Below are positions 1-9,706 of a DNA stretch of 64,000 bases, in pieces. The stretch comes from Propioniciclava coleopterorum. Lineage in GTDB: Bacteria > Actinomycetota > Actinomycetes > Propionibacteriales > Propionibacteriaceae. A program made the translations under genes and the position numbers. Location: positions 2,560,722-2,624,721 of the forward strand of contig NZ_CP049865.1 in the NCBI RefSeq assembly GCF_011393335.1. The letters are read 5' to 3'. The stretch's first letter is position 1, and every line of letters starts with the position of its first letter. The notes under the pieces were generated by a model. That model was not told the origin of the DNA. It saw only the letters and a list, made by a program, of their open reading frames with translations, and did not search any database.

Positions 1-206
1 GAGCCGGTGCAGTTGACCCCGTGGGTCGAGCGGACCACCTTGTCGTAGGCCCAACGGTCGCGGTAGAACCAGTCGCCGCGCCCGCCCTCCTTGAACACCG
101 CCCGGTTGTCGGGCGTCGTGGGCGCCTTGCTGAAGAACCTGCCGGCTCCCAGGAGCGCGTCGGACAAAGGGCCGTCCAGTCCCGGACGAGGCTGCGTCGA
201 GGTCAT
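1..206 (-). CDS. narG: Respiratory nitrate reductase alpha subunit, 5' end only
   Basis: This is the first 68 codons of a gene that runs off the left edge. The product ends in the window with DRWAYDKVVRSTHGVNCTGS, the hallmark N-terminal stretch of NarG, in which the following residues bind the FS0 iron-sulfur cluster and the molybdenum cofactor. NarG is the catalytic subunit of the membrane-bound, cytoplasm-facing NarGHI complex that reduces nitrate to nitrite with quinol electrons. The ATG (204-206) lies one base after the stop codon of the upstream regulator gene, so the two are translationally coupled. The nitrate transporter genes sit just across the divergent promoter. Identity is secure; completeness cannot be judged. 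Confidence 0.93.
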   Translation of the reverse strand, partial: MTSTQPRPGLDGPLSDALLGAGRFFSKAPTTPDNRAVFKEGGRGDWFYRDRWAYDKVVRSTHGVNCTG

Positions 207-207
207 A

Positions 208-978
208 TCAGAGCCTTTCAGGTGAAGCGGCGTTGGTCGAGGGGGCGGCCCGCAGCGGGTCGGGTCGCGCGATGTGGGCGATGCAGAGGTCGGGCCCCAC
301 GAAGGCCTCCAGCTCCACCCGGGAGCGGGGCTCGTGCAGCGCCTCCAGCGTCCCGGCGATGACGCCGCGGTGGACGCCGCAGGCGATGGCCGGGTTGGCG
401 CGGGCGAGTTCCAGCAGCGGGCAGTGGTTGAGGCACACGGTGGCCGAGCGGCCCTCGTCCTCCACGGTGACGGTCGGCGCGTAGCCCCAGCGGTCGAGCA
501 CGTCGACGACGACGCCGACCTTGCCGAGCCAGGCGCCGGGGGTGAGCGCCGCGCGCGCGACCTCGTCGGCGCCGACCAGGTCGACGGCGTGCTCGACGGC
601 CCAGCGGCGGCCGGCCTCCTCGGCCGAGGGCGCGTCGCCCGAGGCCATCGCGTCGGCCAGCACGGCCGCCAGCAGCCGGTAGCCGTCGGGCTCGGCGTCG
701 GTCTGAGTGGGGACCAGCCACCGCTTGCGCGGCCGTCCGACGCCGGCGCGCTCGTCGCGGCTCGTGACGAGGCCCGCGCCGGCGAGCCGGTCGAGGTGGA
801 AGCGGACGGTGGTGACGTGCAGCCCGAGGCGTCCGCCCAGGTCGGCGGCGGTGAGCCCGCCCGACCGCGTCGGCTGCCCGGCCGGGGCCAGCGAGGGCAG
901 CCCGTCGAGCGCCGCGAGGATGGCGCGGCGCACCGGCGAGGCCAGGACCGCGTCGGCGTCCGCCTCGGCTGCGCTCAT
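208..978 (-). CDS. SufR-like winged-helix regulator with a cysteine cluster
   Basis: A 256-residue ArsR/DeoR-type regulator. Residues about 10-90 form a winged helix (LGLHVTTVRFHLDRLAGAGL is the recognition helix region, then the GRPRKRW wing). The C-terminal half carries Cys182, Cys186, Cys200 and Cys232 in CLNHC ... AIACGVHRG ... LCIAH, the arrangement seen in SufR-type regulators that hold an Fe-S cluster. The ATG at 976-978 is preceded by an AGGGGG ribosome site. It is the first gene of the nar operon, followed without a gap by narG. By inference it senses redox state, oxygen or nitric oxide through the cluster and controls nitrate respiration. It is not the suf operon regulator by context, since no suf genes are in view. 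Confidence 0.8.
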   Translation of the reverse strand: MSAAEADADAVLASPVRRAILAALDGLPSLAPAGQPTRSGGLTAADLGGRLGLHVTTVRFHLDRLAGAGLVTSRDERAGVGRPRKRWLVPTQTDAEPDGYRLLAAVLADAMASGDAPSAEEAGRRWAVEHAVDLVGADEVARAALTPGAWLGKVGVVVDVLDRWGYAPTVTVEDEGRSATVCLNHCPLLELARANPAIACGVHRGVIAGTLEALHEPRSRVELEAFVGPDLCIAHIARPDPLRAAPSTNAASPERL

Positions 979-1106
979 GGATCCCCCTTCTCGGGTGAGG
1001 TGGTCGCGATAAAAAGGATGTTGGCTGCGAGTCTAGACCCAAGGCGACCCGGCCGTGCAACCCACGGATATTGGTCGGCAATACGCATCTGACACGGGAC
1101 GATATT

Positions 1107-1152
1107 CAACTACATGTCGTAGTTGACGGGGGCTGTCTCGATGTGGTGGAAT
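1107..1152 (+). promoter_or_regulatory. narK promoter with overlapping dyad operator
   Basis: A perfect 7-bp inverted repeat, CAACTAC-N5-GTAGTTG (1107-1125), overlaps a -35 box TTGACG (1123-1128). A -10 like TGGAAT (1147-1152) follows with 18-bp spacing, placing the transcript start near 1159. A protein on the dyad would cover the -35 box and so repress. The same AACTACGACAT core recurs in the ttr-like promoter near 10.44 kb. ACTAC-N5-GTAGT resembles BlaI/CopY-type operators, but the adjacent SufR-like regulator is an equally good candidate. The divergent regulator-narG promoter must also lie in 979-1106. Confidence 0.6.
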
Positions 1153-1214
1153 CGACGTCGGTCCAATAAAAATGATCGACACCCCCACGGTCGACATCCC
1201 CCACGAGGAGACAC

Positions 1215-2605
1215 ATGGCCGACGCCGCCCCGTTCGCCCTAGCCGGAGCGAGGCTCCCGCGCGGGGCGAGGCCCCCGGAGCGACCCGCGTCCTGACGATG
1301 TCGACGATCGCGTTCACGATCATGTTCGCGGTGTGGTTGATGTTCGGGATCCTGGGCAAGCCGATCCAGAACGAGTTCGGGCTCACCGATGTCGAGCTGA
1401 GCTGGATCAGCGCCGTCGCGGTGCTCAACGGGTCGATGTGGCGCCTGCCCGCCGGCATGCTGGCCGACCGCATCGGCGGCCGCAGGGTCATGATCGCGAT
1501 GCTGCTGATCGGCGCCGTGGCCAGCTTCGCGGTGTCGTTCGCCAACAGCTACCCGATGCTGCTGGTGCTGGCCTTCCTGGTCGGCTTCGTGGGCAACAGC
1601 TTCAGCGTCGGCGTCTCCTGGAACAACGCCTGTTTCAGCGACCGGCGCAAGGGCTTCGCCCTGGGCCTGTTCGGCGCGGGCAACGTCGGCGCCTCGGTCA
1701 CCAAGTTCATCGGCCCGGCGATCATCGCCGCCACGGCCGGCGCGACCTACACCCTCGGCGTCCAGGGCGGCTGGCGGCTCATCCCGGTGCTGTACGCCCT
1801 CCTGCTGCTGGCGACCGCGGCCGCGACCGTCGCGTTCACCCCGCGGCACGACCGGATGCCCGGCGCCACCAAGAGCGTGGGGCAGATGCTGGCGCCGCTC
1901 TCGGACGTCCGCGTGTGGCGGTTCAGTCTGTACTACGTGGTCGTCTTCGGCGCCTACGTAGCCCTGTCGGCGTACCTGCCCGCCTACTACGTCGACAACT
2001 TCGGCGTCGACCTGGCGACCGCGGGCCTGCTCACCGCGACCTTCATCTTCCCGGCGTCGCTGCTGCGTCCGCTGGGTGGCTGGGTCAGCGACCGCTGGGG
2101 CGCCCGCCGGGCCATGTACTTCACGTTCTTCGTGATGCTGGCCGCGAGCGGCGTCCTCATGATGCCCAACGGCCACATCGTCCTGTACCAGCCCGACGGC
2201 GGCACCCGCGACATCCTGCACTACTCCATCAGCCTGGGACTGTTCGTGGCGCTGGTGTTCGTGATGGGCTGTGCCATGGGCATCGGCAAGGCCGCCGTGT
2301 ACAAGCACATCCCGACCTACTTCCCCGACAACGTCGGCTCGGTGGGGGGACTGGTCGGCATGCTCGGCGGCCTGGGCGGCTTCTTCCTACCGCCGATGTT
2401 CGCCTACGCCAAGGCATGGACCGGCATGGCGAACACCGCGTTCGGCATCCTGTTCGGCCTGACCGCGATCTGCCTGGTCTGGATGCACTGGACGGTCCAC
2501 CGCATGCTGGGCGCCGAGTCGCCTCACCTCAGCGACGAGCTCGAGGTGCCCGTCTCCCCGCGCAGCCCCATCGATTCTTTGACCCATGAGGAGGCCCGCG
2601 CATGA
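1215..2605 (+). CDS. narK: Nitrate/nitrite transporter, NarK type 1, with 5' frameshift
   Basis: A 12-helix major facilitator protein of the nitrate/nitrite porter family, about 460 residues. The first helix (VLTMSTIAFTIMFAVWLMFG), the GWRLIPVLYA segment and the GxxxGxGNxG-like glycine motifs (LFGAGNVGASV; GGLVGMLGGLGGF) match NarK1 transporters, thought to be nitrate/proton symporters. The start is a decision. ATG 1215 has a strong GAGGAG ribosome site but is out of frame with the body of the gene unless one C is restored in the CCCC run at 1228-1231; with it the N-terminus reads MADAAPVRPSRSEAP and joins the transporter. The in-frame ATG 1172 has no ribosome site, and ATG 1298 would cut into helix 1. 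The gene overlaps narK type 2 by four bases. Confidence 0.9.
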
Positions 2606-3999
2606 GCGCGACCGAAGACACCCGCTCCGGCAAGGAGTGGTTGACGAGCTGGAATCCCGAGGACGAGGCCACCTGGGACAAGCGCCTGGCGTGGCAGACC
2701 CTGTGGATCACCACCTTCACGCTGACGATGTGCTTCGTCACCTGGTTCCTGCCCAGCGCGATCATCCCCAAGCTGAACGCGATCGGCTACACCTTCAGCA
2801 AGTCCGAGCTCTACTGGCTGGCGGCGACGCCGGGCCTGGCCGCCGGTCTGCTCCGACTGGTGTGGATGGTCCTGCCGCCCATCATGGGCACCCGCAAGAT
2901 GGTGGCCGCCACCACGCTGCTGCTGTTCTTCCCGGTGCTGGGCTGGGGTGTGCGCTCCATGAGCCCCACCGCCCCCTACTGGGAACTGCTCGTCCTGGCG
3001 TTCCTCGCCGGCATCGGCGGCGGCGCCTTCTCCGGCTTCATGCCCTCGACGTCCTACTTCTTCCCCAAGCGGATGCAGGGCACCGCGCTCGGCCTGCAGG
3101 CCGGCATCGGCAACTTCGGCGTCTCCCTGGTGCAGTTGCTCACCCCGTGGGTGATCGGCACCGGGATGCTGTGGTGGATGGGCCAGTCCCAGCACATGAA
3201 GGTGCCGGGCAAACCCGACGTCGAGGTCTGGTACCAGGCGGCCTCGTTCGTGTACCTGCCGTTCATCCTGATCGGCGCCTGGATCGCGTGGCGCTACCTC
3301 AAGTCGGTCCCGATCAAGGCCAACATCAAGCAGCAGTTCGACATCTTCCGCAACCAGGACACCTGGTGGATGACGATCCTCTACATCATGACGTTCGGCA
3401 CCTTCTCCGGGCTGTCGGCGCAGTTCGGTCTGCTGCTCACCAACCTGTACGGGTCGGGCAACCCCGACATCGTGCAGGGCGCGGGCCAGACCGCGCAGTT
3501 GCTCGTGCCCGGCTACGCCGTCCCGGACGCCGCCGCGTACGTGTTCCTCGGGCCGCTGATCGGCGCCGGCGCCCGCGTGGCGTTCGCCCCGCTGACCGAC
3601 CGGATGGGCGGCGCCATCTGGACGCTGGTCTCCGGCATCGGCCTGATCGGCTCGATCTGGTACACGATCGGCGGGCTGACCCCCGACACGTCCTCGGCCG
3701 CCACGCTGAGCGCCGGGTTCAACCAGTTCCTGTGGGGCATGCTGGCGATCTTCCTGTTCTCGGGCATCGGCAACGCGTCCACGTTCAAGCAGATGCCGAT
3801 GATCTTCCAGCCGCGCCAGGCCGGCGGTGTCATCGGGTGGACGGCCGCGATCGCGGCGTTCGGACCGTTCCTGTTCGGCATCGGCCTGACCACCCTGGGC
3901 GTCGTGCCGTTCTACTGGATCGGCGTCGCGTGGGCCGTCATGTGCGTCGCGCTCACCTGGTGGCGCTACGCGCGTCCGGGCGCCCCGATGAAGAGCTGA
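2602..3999 (+). CDS. narK: Nitrate/nitrite transporter, NarK type 2
   Basis: A 465-residue, 12-helix major facilitator protein. It opens with the cytoplasmic WLTSWNPEDEATWD segment typical of type 2 NarK proteins, and has the signature glycine-rich stretches GIGGGAFSGFMPS and LQAGIGNFGVSLVQL. NarK2 proteins are nitrate/nitrite antiporters. The ATG overlaps the TGA of the upstream transporter (ATGA, 2602-2605), so the pair is co-transcribed and translationally coupled. Paired type 1 and type 2 genes are known in denitrifiers, where together they import nitrate and exchange it for the nitrite made by NarGHI. The transcript probably ends at the hairpin at 4020-4047. Confidence 0.93.
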   Translation: MSATEDTRSGKEWLTSWNPEDEATWDKRLAWQTLWITTFTLTMCFVTWFLPSAIIPKLNAIGYTFSKSELYWLAATPGLAAGLLRLVWMVLPPIMGTRKMVAATTLLLFFPVLGWGVRSMSPTAPYWELLVLAFLAGIGGGAFSGFMPSTSYFFPKRMQGTALGLQAGIGNFGVSLVQLLTPWVIGTGMLWWMGQSQHMKVPGKPDVEVWYQAASFVYLPFILIGAWIAWRYLKSVPIKANIKQQFDIFRNQDTWWMTILYIMTFGTFSGLSAQFGLLLTNLYGSGNPDIVQGAGQTAQLLVPGYAVPDAAAYVFLGPLIGAGARVAFAPLTDRMGGAIWTLVSGIGLIGSIWYTIGGLTPDTSSAATLSAGFNQFLWGMLAIFLFSGIGNASTFKQMPMIFQPRQAGGVIGWTAAIAAFGPFLFGIGLTTLGVVPFYWIGVAWAVMCVALTWWRYARPGAPMKS

Positions 4000-4019
4000 C
4001 CGGGTTCTTCCCGATCACC

Positions 4020-4047
4020 GGCCGGGCATCCCACGGGGTGCCCGGCC
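4020..4047 (+). terminator. Hairpin after narK type 2
   Basis: Arms GGCCGGGCA (4020-4028) and TGCCCGGCC (4039-4047) pair perfectly and can extend inward by CCC/GGG. No T-run follows, as is common in this GC range. It separates the rightward narK pair from the leftward polyferredoxin gene, so it may serve both strands. Confidence 0.6.
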
Positions 4048-4147
4048 GCTTCGTTGCCGGGGGAACCGGGAGCGTCGCTGGGGCATCCGGGAAGTGTTGC
4101 GGGGGCCAGGGAGTGTTGCGGAAGCCGGGGGAGTCCCGCGGGGAGAG

Positions 4148-5257
4148 TCAGGCGCCGAAGATGTCGGCCGCGAAGGACGCGTGCGCCTCGCAGCGGGTGC
4201 AGCGCGGCCCCTCGCCCGGCGCGAGCACCGCCCGGCAGCGGGTGCAGCGCCCGGGCGCGACGCGGGCGATGATCGCCGGGCCGGGCGGGGCGGCGTCCGG
4301 GGTGACGGTGAGGACGTCCTCGGGGCACAGCCGGGCGCACTCGCCGCAGGCCGTGCACGCCTCGGCGTCCAGGATGAGTTCGGCGACGCCGTCCCGACTG
4401 CGCCAGCTCAGCGCCCGGGTCGGGCAGGTCAGGCTGCACACCTCGCAGGCGGTGCAGGACGCCGCAACCGCCACGCGCGGCACCGGTGCCTGCGGGTAGG
4501 ACGCCCGGAGCAGGGCGCGCGCGGGGGCGTCGGGCGAGACCTCCGGCAGGGCGCTGGTCTGCCGGAGCGCGAACACGCCGCGCCGGGTGAACCCACCGCG
4601 GGCCCGTCGGGTCCGGGCGGGCGCCGTGGCCGGTTCCACGGTCTCCTCCGCGATGCGGACGCGGCCGTCCACGGTGGCGAGCAGCGCCGCGGTGCGTTCC
4701 ATCACGCGGCGGGCGAGGGCGGGCGCGCCGCCCGCGCAGGACGCGCAGTCCGCGTGCACGAACCGCACCGTGGGCTGCTCCGGCCCTTCGCGCCCGGACG
4801 CGGCGGGGTCGGGGGAGTCACCCCGCACGCGCCGGGACGCATTCTCCGCGGGGGAATCCCCGCGGGCGAGCCGGCCGGCGGCGGCGACGACCGCCTCGGG
4901 GTCCAGGCCCGCGAGGCAGGCGACCGCGGCGACCGATTCGGAGCGATCCCGGGGCTCGGCGGCCCCCGCCCGGGCGCAGCGCACCTGCGTGGTTCGCCTC
5001 CCGGATGCCCGCGCGACGAGTTGCACCGGCGTGATGGCGGCGCCGGAGAACGCGGACGCCGGGCACGCCGGGACGCACGCGCCGCACCCGGTGCAGGCGT
5101 CCACGTCGAGGCGGGGTTCCCGCTCGCCGACCAGCAGGATCGCGTCCGCCGGACACGCGGCCGCGCAGGCCGTGCACGCCCGGCCGTCGGGCCGGGTGCA
5201 CGCCTGCGCGTCGAGCGCCGGGGCGGTCCCGATCAGAGCCTGGTCACCTCCACCCAC
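4148..5257 (-). CDS. Polyferredoxin-like 4Fe-4S protein
   Basis: A 369-residue soluble protein with several ferredoxin-type cysteine groups: CTACAAACP and CTGCGACVPACP near the N-terminus, CTACEVCSLTCP and CTACGECARLCP in the C-terminal third, then CTRCRAVLAPGEGPRCTRC, which looks like a zinc ribbon. A middle segment has a CASCAG motif. It overlaps the end of the molybdoenzyme gene by 25 bases and is last in the operon, so it most likely passes electrons to that enzyme or helps its assembly. The GTG start lacks a clear ribosome site; a GGAGGT lies just inside the frame, so a slightly later start is possible. The RGDSP sequence occurs twice in the low-complexity middle. The exact role is unknown. 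Confidence 0.78.
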   Translation of the reverse strand: MGGGDQALIGTAPALDAQACTRPDGRACTACAAACPADAILLVGEREPRLDVDACTGCGACVPACPASAFSGAAITPVQLVARASGRRTTQVRCARAGAAEPRDRSESVAAVACLAGLDPEAVVAAAGRLARGDSPAENASRRVRGDSPDPAASGREGPEQPTVRFVHADCASCAGGAPALARRVMERTAALLATVDGRVRIAEETVEPATAPARTRRARGGFTRRGVFALRQTSALPEVSPDAPARALLRASYPQAPVPRVAVAASCTACEVCSLTCPTRALSWRSRDGVAELILDAEACTACGECARLCPEDVLTVTPDAAPPGPAIIARVAPGRCTRCRAVLAPGEGPRCTRCEAHASFAADIFGA

Positions 5258-8200
5258 GTGTCGAGCTGGGCCGCGCCGCCGCCGATCGGGTCGGTGACGC
5301 CGCTGGGCACCTCGACGGTGTCGTCGGCGAGCAGGTCGTTCACCGAGAACCCGGCCCTGCGGGGGCCGGCGAAGCCGGTCTCCTCGTGGCCCGGCGTGAC
5401 CGCCTGCGCCGCCTTGCCGTGGCCGTACTCCGCCGGCGGCAGCACCTGCTCGCCGTCGATCGTGTAGGCGTGGGCGGCGTAGCCCGAGTGGCCGTACGCG
5501 GCGTCCGCGCCGACCACGCCCGGGCGGATGCCCTCGGTGACGTAGGCCACCCCCTCGACCTCCGCGGTCGCCGAACGGACCATGACCTTGTCGTTGGTCT
5601 GGATGCCGCGGGCGCGGGCGTCCACCGAGTTGAGGTGGATGTAGTTGCTGCCGCGCACCTCGCGCAGCCAGGGCGAGTTCACCGTGCGGTGCGTGCCGTG
5701 GTTGCGCGACTTCCAGTTCACGAACTGCAGGGGCGTGTCGTGGGTGGGGTAGCCCGAGCCGTCGCTGCGCAGCGGCTGGCGCAGGGTGGCCATGCCGTCG
5801 AAGTTCTTCCCGGTCATCGGGTCCTTGGCGGCGCCGACCTTCGGGTCATAGAACGCGCACATCCCCTCGTAGCGGTACTTGAGCCAGTCGCCCTCATACC
5901 CGTTCTCGTACTCCTGGCCGCCGTGGCCCTCGAAGCGGCCGCCGCGGTTGAGCACGTAGGCGACCTTGGGCCACTCCTCGGCGGTGACCGCGGCCTTCCA
6001 CGCGGCCTCGTCCCAGGTGTCCTTGAGCACCTTGTTCCGGGTGTCGGTGAACAGCTTCAGCTCCTCGGCCGACGCGTCCGGGACGGGCTTGCCGCCGGCG
6101 TAGGCGACGTTCGCGGCCATCTTGAGGTAGTAGTCCTCGACGGTGTTGAAGTGCGCGCCCGGCCCGAAGCCGTCCGTGCCCGCGCCGGGCAGGCCCAACG
6201 CCTTGGCCATCTCCAGGTAGAACCACTCCACCGGACGCGGCCCCTCGAACGCCCGCATCGTCGGCTGGCCCAGCTGCGTGACCGCGAACTGCTGGCTCGG
6301 GTAGACGCCCTCCTGGGTGAACCGCTCCAGGTAGGAGGTGTCGGGCAGCACGTAGTCGGCGTGCGCCGAGGTATCGCCGATCTCCAGGTCGAAGCTGACC
6401 AGCAGCTTGATCTTCTCGGTGTCGTGCAGCTGCTCGGCCCGGCGGTGGCCGCCGGGGGAGCTGTTCAGCGGGCTGTGCCGGTGGATGAACAGCGCGTCCA
6501 GGCTGTAGGGGTAGGACGCCAGCGCGCTGGGGATCACCTCGTGGCACAGGTTGCCGGGGAACTGGTACCAGCGCCGCTTGGCCGGGTAGCCGTCGGCCTT
6601 GAAGAACGAGGTGTCCTCGTACTTGGACTTCTCCCGCGTGATCGGGATGCCCCACGCCTGGTTGGCGTTCGCCACCTTCTCCAGGTCGTAGCGGCCGGCC
6701 CGCGGGCTGAACCCTTCTGACCAGTGATGTGGCCGCCCTTCCAGTCGTGGTTGCCGATCAGGAAGTTGAGGTAGGCGATGGCCCGGATCGCGTCGAAGCC
6801 GTTGGCGTGCATCGCCGGGCCCCGGTAGCTCGTGATCGCGGCCCGCTTGCCGTGCGAGGTGAACTCCCGCGCCACGTCGGCGACCGTCTGCGGGTCGACG
6901 CCCGCGTCGCCCACCCACTCCTCCAGGGTGCGGGACTGGGCGCGCTCGCGCAGCAGCCTGAACACGGTCTTGGCCAGCACCGGCTTGCCGCCGATCGACA
7001 GCTCGACCTCGGCGTCCAGATCGGCGGTCGGCGCGGACGCCGTGGGCGTCACCTGGCCGTTCACCAGGCACACCGGCTCGGGGTCGGCGACCTTGCCGGA
7101 GGCGTCCGGCTGCGGCGCCTCGGCCAGGCCGAGCGCGACGGTGGTGACGTAGCCGCCCTTGGGGTCGGAGGTGTTGACCAGGTAGGTCGCGTCGGCCCAG
7201 GTGGGCTCGCCGACGGCGTTCGCGGCGGCCTTGTTGGGCTGGCGCAGGTACTGCTCGTCGTAGCGCTCGTGGTCGATGATCCAGCGGATCATGCCCCAGG
7301 CCAGCTCGGCGTCGAAGCCGGGCTTGACCGGCAGCCAGGTGTCGGCCTTCTCCGCGGTCTTGCTCATCCGGGGGTCGACGACGACCATCTTCATGCCCAG
7401 CTCGCGGGCGCGTCCGATGCGCGGCGCGGTCCACGTCGGGCCCTTGTTGGCCGTCAGCGGCTCAGTGCCCCACACGATCAGGTAGCGGCAAAAATCGATG
7501 TCGGCGTACATCCGCTGGAAGGCGGTCGTGGGGTGGGTGCGCGCGTTCGCGACCACGCCCGTGACGCCGCAGGTGCCGCCGTGGTTGAACTGGTTGATGG
7601 TGCCGAACTGCTGCAGCGCCCAGCGGGAGCCGAGCAGGTTCATCCGGTCGCCGCCGATCATGGCGAACCGGTTGGACCTGGGGCCCAGCTCGGGACGCTT
7701 GGGGTCGAGCAGCTTTTCGCCCCACTTGGCCTCGAAGTCGGCCTGCGTCATCGCGCCCTCGCCGACCAGCTTCCAGTCGTCCATCACGGGCTTCTTCGGC
7801 GCCCAGCCGAAGATCTGCTTCACGCCGGGCGTGCCGAGCTCGGGGCTGCCGTTCAGGATCTCCGCCAGCGCCTCGTCCCAGGTGATCGACGCCCACTGGC
7901 CCGAGCCGCGCGGTCCGACGCGGCGCAGCGGCGTCTTGAGCCGCTTGGCGTCGTGGGCGACCTGGATTCCCGCCTGGCCCTTGAGGCAGGCGATTCCCCC
8001 GACATCGAGCGCGAATCCCTGGCCATGTTCCCCACGCCCTTCACGGCGTCGCCCGGGGTGGTGTCGTAGGGGATCGGACCGATCGGCTGGGTGGTCAGCG
8101 CGCTGTAGGGGTTGCCGGCGATCTTGCGGACCAGCGCGGTCGCGCCCGAGTCGCCCGGGTCGCCGAGGCGGACCTTGATGGTGCAGAACGTGTTGCACTG

Positions 8201-8434
8201 CATGCACATCGAGTAGACGACGTCGGACGCCTCGTACGGGTCTGCGTCCGAGCCGGTGCCGTGCGGTACGGCCTGGGTGAACGGGTTGCCGAAGCCCTCG
8301 TGGAACATGCCCACGACGGCCGCGGTGCCCGCGACGCCGGCGGTGGTGCCGATGACGGCGCGGCGGCTGATGCCGCCCTTGGTGGGCTCCTGGTCCTGCG
8401 GCGCCTGGGGCGCGGGCGTGACGTCGGTGCTCAT
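5233..8434 (-). CDS. ttrA: Tetrathionate reductase-like molybdopterin oxidoreductase, two frameshifts
   Basis: A DMSO-reductase-family catalytic subunit of about 1067 residues. It begins with a twin-arginine signal ([14 protein letters not shown]), so it is exported folded. The motif CMQCNTFC plus a later CLKG binds the [4Fe-4S] cluster, and HGGTCG probably holds the cysteine ligand of molybdenum. The stretch [20 protein letters not shown] and the B-C-A gene order match tetrathionate reductase; arsenate or selenate reductase relatives are the main alternatives, so the substrate is unproved. Two single-base losses break the frame: one near 8021 (after VKGVGNMA) and one at 6712-6714 (after HITGQKG). 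The ATG overlaps the stop of the upstream NrfD-like gene (ATGA). Confidence 0.85.
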
Positions 8435-9696
8435 GCGGGAACCTCCTGCTGCTGCTCGGCCGCGATGGCTTCGGTGTCGTCGGGGTCGGGGTCGAAGATG
8501 GGCTGCCACTCGCAGATGAGCGAGTAGGCCAGCGCGCCGCCGGCGCACAGGAAGGCGGCCACCATCCATTCGTTGATCGTGGGGAAGTAGATGTTGGTGG
8601 GGTAGCCGTCGATGACCGGGGGGACCAGCGGCGGGACGACGATGTTGAACCGGACGCCCAGGATGCCGACGATGACCATCATGGCCGCGGCGGCGAGCCA
8701 GCCGACGCGCTTCTTCAGCGGCGACATGCAGATGATCAGGGCGGCGACCAGCATCCCGATCTGGAAGAACCAGAACGACCACCAGTAGGGGCCGAAGGCC
8801 ATGATCCCCATGATCGACTTGTCGTGGTGCTCGAAGGCCAGGATCGGGACGATGAACTCGTAGAACATCAGGCCCAGATCGATGAAGATCGCGCCGACCA
8901 GGACGACCGACAGCTGCTGCATCAGCTTGAGGCTGGGCCGCTTGCCCGCGCCGCGGCGCTGCCAGAAGTAGATGGCCATCACCAGGGCGGTGCCCGACAC
9001 GATGGCCGACACCACGAAGACGATGGGGAACAGGCCGCCGAACCACATGCCGCGCGCCTTGACGACGGCGAAGATCGTGCCGGTGCCGCCGTGGACGCCG
9101 AAGATGGCCAGCGGGACGCCGATGATGCCCAGGATCCGCATCCAGCGGTGGGCGCGGATCGGGTCGGTGGTGCGGCGCTGGACCATGATCGCGAACACGA
9201 GCTCGACCGCCAGCAGGGCGACGTACATGGTGTAGAACCGGACCTCCCAGCTCAGCGGGGACGTCCAGTGGAAGTGGATCAGCGTGCTCAGGGCGCGGTC
9301 GAACCGGCCCAGGTCGAGGCCGATGAACGCCAGGGCGACGCCCATGCAGACGATGGCCGAGAGCAGCGCGGCGCGTCCGATGCGCTCGAACTGGTGCATG
9401 CCGAACACGTAGATCAGGCTGGACAGCAGGAACGCGCCCGCCGACAGCCCGACGAAGTAGATGTAGAACGCCACCCAGGCGCCCCACGGCATCTGCGAGG
9501 TGAGGTCCGTCACCTGCACGCCCTGGGTGAGGCGCGCGACGACGAACCAGGAGCCGGCGAGCAGCACCAGGCCGAGGAAGCCGTACCAGAGCCTGCGGTT
9601 GCGCGGGGTGAGGAACGGCTCGTGGGGCACGTGGCTCCACCAGCGCCGGGCGGGGGACGCCGCGGGGGCGTCCGGGGTCTTCGTGGTCGTGGACAT
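8431..9696 (-). CDS. ttrC: NrfD/TtrC-type membrane quinol-oxidising subunit
   Basis: A 421-residue integral membrane protein with about ten helices, of the NrfD/PsrC family. Helix sequences such as [23 protein letters not shown] and [18 protein letters not shown] are typical; these are given only in part. NrfD-type subunits oxidise menaquinol and pass electrons to the Fe-S subunit and then to the molybdoenzyme outside the membrane. The start ATG (9694-9696) follows the ttrB-like stop by ten bases with GGTGAG as ribosome site. An apparent continuous frame with the upstream Fe-S gene is an artefact of a base missing at 9766-9769; two separate proteins are expected. Confidence 0.9.
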   Translation of the reverse strand: MSTTTKTPDAPAASPARRWWSHVPHEPFLTPRNRRLWYGFLGLVLLAGSWFVVARLTQGVQVTDLTSQMPWGAWVAFYIYFVGLSAGAFLLSSLIYVFGMHQFERIGRAALLSAIVCMGVALAFIGLDLGRFDRALSTLIHFHWTSPLSWEVRFYTMYVALLAVELVFAIMVQRRTTDPIRAHRWMRILGIIGVPLAIFGVHGGTGTIFAVVKARGMWFGGLFPIVFVVSAIVSGTALVMAIYFWQRRGAGKRPSLKLMQQLSVVLVGAIFIDLGLMFYEFIVPILAFEHHDKSIMGIMAFGPYWWSFWFFQIGMLVAALIICMSPLKKRVGWLAAAAMMVIVGILGVRFNIVVPPLVPPVIDGYPTNIYFPTINEWMVAAFLCAGGALAYSLICEWQPIFDPDPDDTEAIAAEQQQEVPA

Positions 9697-9706
9697 GTGG
9701 CTCACC

